A stretch of 64,000 nucleotides of DNA from Leucobacter ruminantium (GTDB taxonomy: Bacteria; Actinomycetota; Actinomycetes; Actinomycetales; Microbacteriaceae): positions 62,001-126,000 of the forward strand of contig NZ_JAGDYL010000007.1 of assembly GCF_017565705.1 (NCBI RefSeq), written 5' to 3'. Of this stretch, positions 63,502 to 64,000 are shown piece after piece. The notes under the pieces were generated by a model. It was not told the origin of the DNA. It did no database searches and saw nothing but the letters and a program-made list of their open reading frames with translations. The stretch's first letter is position 1; every line of letters begins with the position of its first letter. A program made the position numbers and the translations under genes.

Positions 63502-63900
63502 ATGGCTGCACCCAAGACGGCGGCTCGTAAGCCGCGTCGCAAGGACAAGAAGAACGTTGTTGTGGGCCAGGCCCACATCAAGTCGACGTTCAACAACACG
63601 ATCGTTTCGATCACCGACACCACCGGCGCCGTGATCAGCTGGGCCTCGTCCGGCGGAGTCGGCTTCAAGGGCTCGCGCAAGTCGACCCCGTTCGCCGCAC
63701 AGCTCGCCGCCGAGTCGGCTGCGCGCAAGGCGCAGGAGCACGGCATGAAGAAGGTCGATGTCTTCGTCAAGGGCCCCGGCTCGGGCCGCGAGACCGCGAT
63801 CCGCTCGCTGCAGGCCGCCGGCCTCGAGGTCGGCTCGATCAACGACGTCACCCCGCAGACGCACAACGGCTGCCGCCCGCCGAAGCGTCGTCGCGTCTAA
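63502..63900 (+). CDS. rpsK: 30S ribosomal protein S11
   Basis: A 132-residue protein ([58 protein letters not shown]). The usual next gene, rpoA, would lie past the window; 63901-64000 shows only spacer. Confidence 0.97.
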   Translation: MAAPKTAARKPRRKDKKNVVVGQAHIKSTFNNTIVSITDTTGAVISWASSGGVGFKGSRKSTPFAAQLAAESAARKAQEHGMKKVDVFVKGPGSGRETAIRSLQAAGLEVGSINDVTPQTHNGCRPPKRRRV

Positions 63901-64000
63901 CGAGCACTCGTGTGCGACGGAGCGCTGCAGATCCCTGTCTCAGCGCCCCGTCGCATCCCACATTCCCGATACCGCATGAGTCATATAGCGGACTCCAGCG

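Overview
This window is a chromosomal segment of a high-GC Gram-positive bacterium (actinobacterium). Evidence includes a mycothiol synthase fragment, an LAXTG-type sorted surface protein, class II fructose-bisphosphatase (GlpX), short LID-less adenylate kinase, many GTG/TTG starts, and leaderless promoters of the TANNNT-N6-8-start type. Protein style and repeat families suggest the family Microbacteriaceae, possibly close to Leucobacter; the genus is an inference. No insertion sequence, prophage, CRISPR array, tRNA or rRNA gene was seen. Genes are densely packed and often overlap by 1 or 4 nt.

Layout. 1-2.6 kb: mshD (partial), a GlnR-like orphan regulator and a PIN-PhoH protein. 2.6-7.7 kb: a cell-surface module made of a thioester-domain adhesin with a sortase signal, an SGNH hydrolase, and a membrane protein that fuses an ECF sigma factor, a zinc-finger anti-sigma domain, a membrane anchor and an exported sensor domain. 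Both the adhesin and the sigma fusion are preceded by the same two-block promoter-like motif; a third copy points into a gene-free stretch. 7.7-16.2 kb: housekeeping metabolism (fumC, carbonic anhydrase, xseA-xseB, ispH, fba, glpX). 16.2-22.6 kb: a lipoprotein, rmuC, an exonuclease, an Erm-type 23S rRNA methyltransferase with a short leader peptide, a VOC protein and ychF. 22.6-36.3 kb: an accessory-looking run of poorly known proteins, a CapA-like protein, an ArsR-SulP operon divergent from phnA across a perfect 26-bp palindrome, an ABC-F ATPase, VOC and SRPBCC proteins and an alpha/beta hydrolase.

36.3-41.2 kb: the str operon (rpsL, rpsG, fusA, tuf). 41.3-44.2 kb: two genes that start membrane-linked glycan synthesis. 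44.2-49.2 kb: a tandem Lrp-type regulator facing an operon of an MHS-family transporter, a ThDP enzyme and a D-2-hydroxyacid dehydrogenase. 49.2-63.9 kb: the S10, spc and alpha ribosomal protein operons (rpsJ to rplO, secY, adk, map, infA, rpmJ, rpsM, rpsK). rpsN (S14) is missing from its usual place between rplE and rpsH.

The most interesting observations are: (1) the one-piece sigma/anti-sigma/receptor apparently controlling itself and a covalent adhesin; (2) a strongly over-represented motif, GAGGGATC, found in about 40 places in both orientations and sometimes as inverted pairs in terminators, which resembles DNA uptake sequences; (3) the erm leader peptide; (4) the ArsR-type palindrome shared by sulP and phnA; and (5) several families of long intergenic hairpins.
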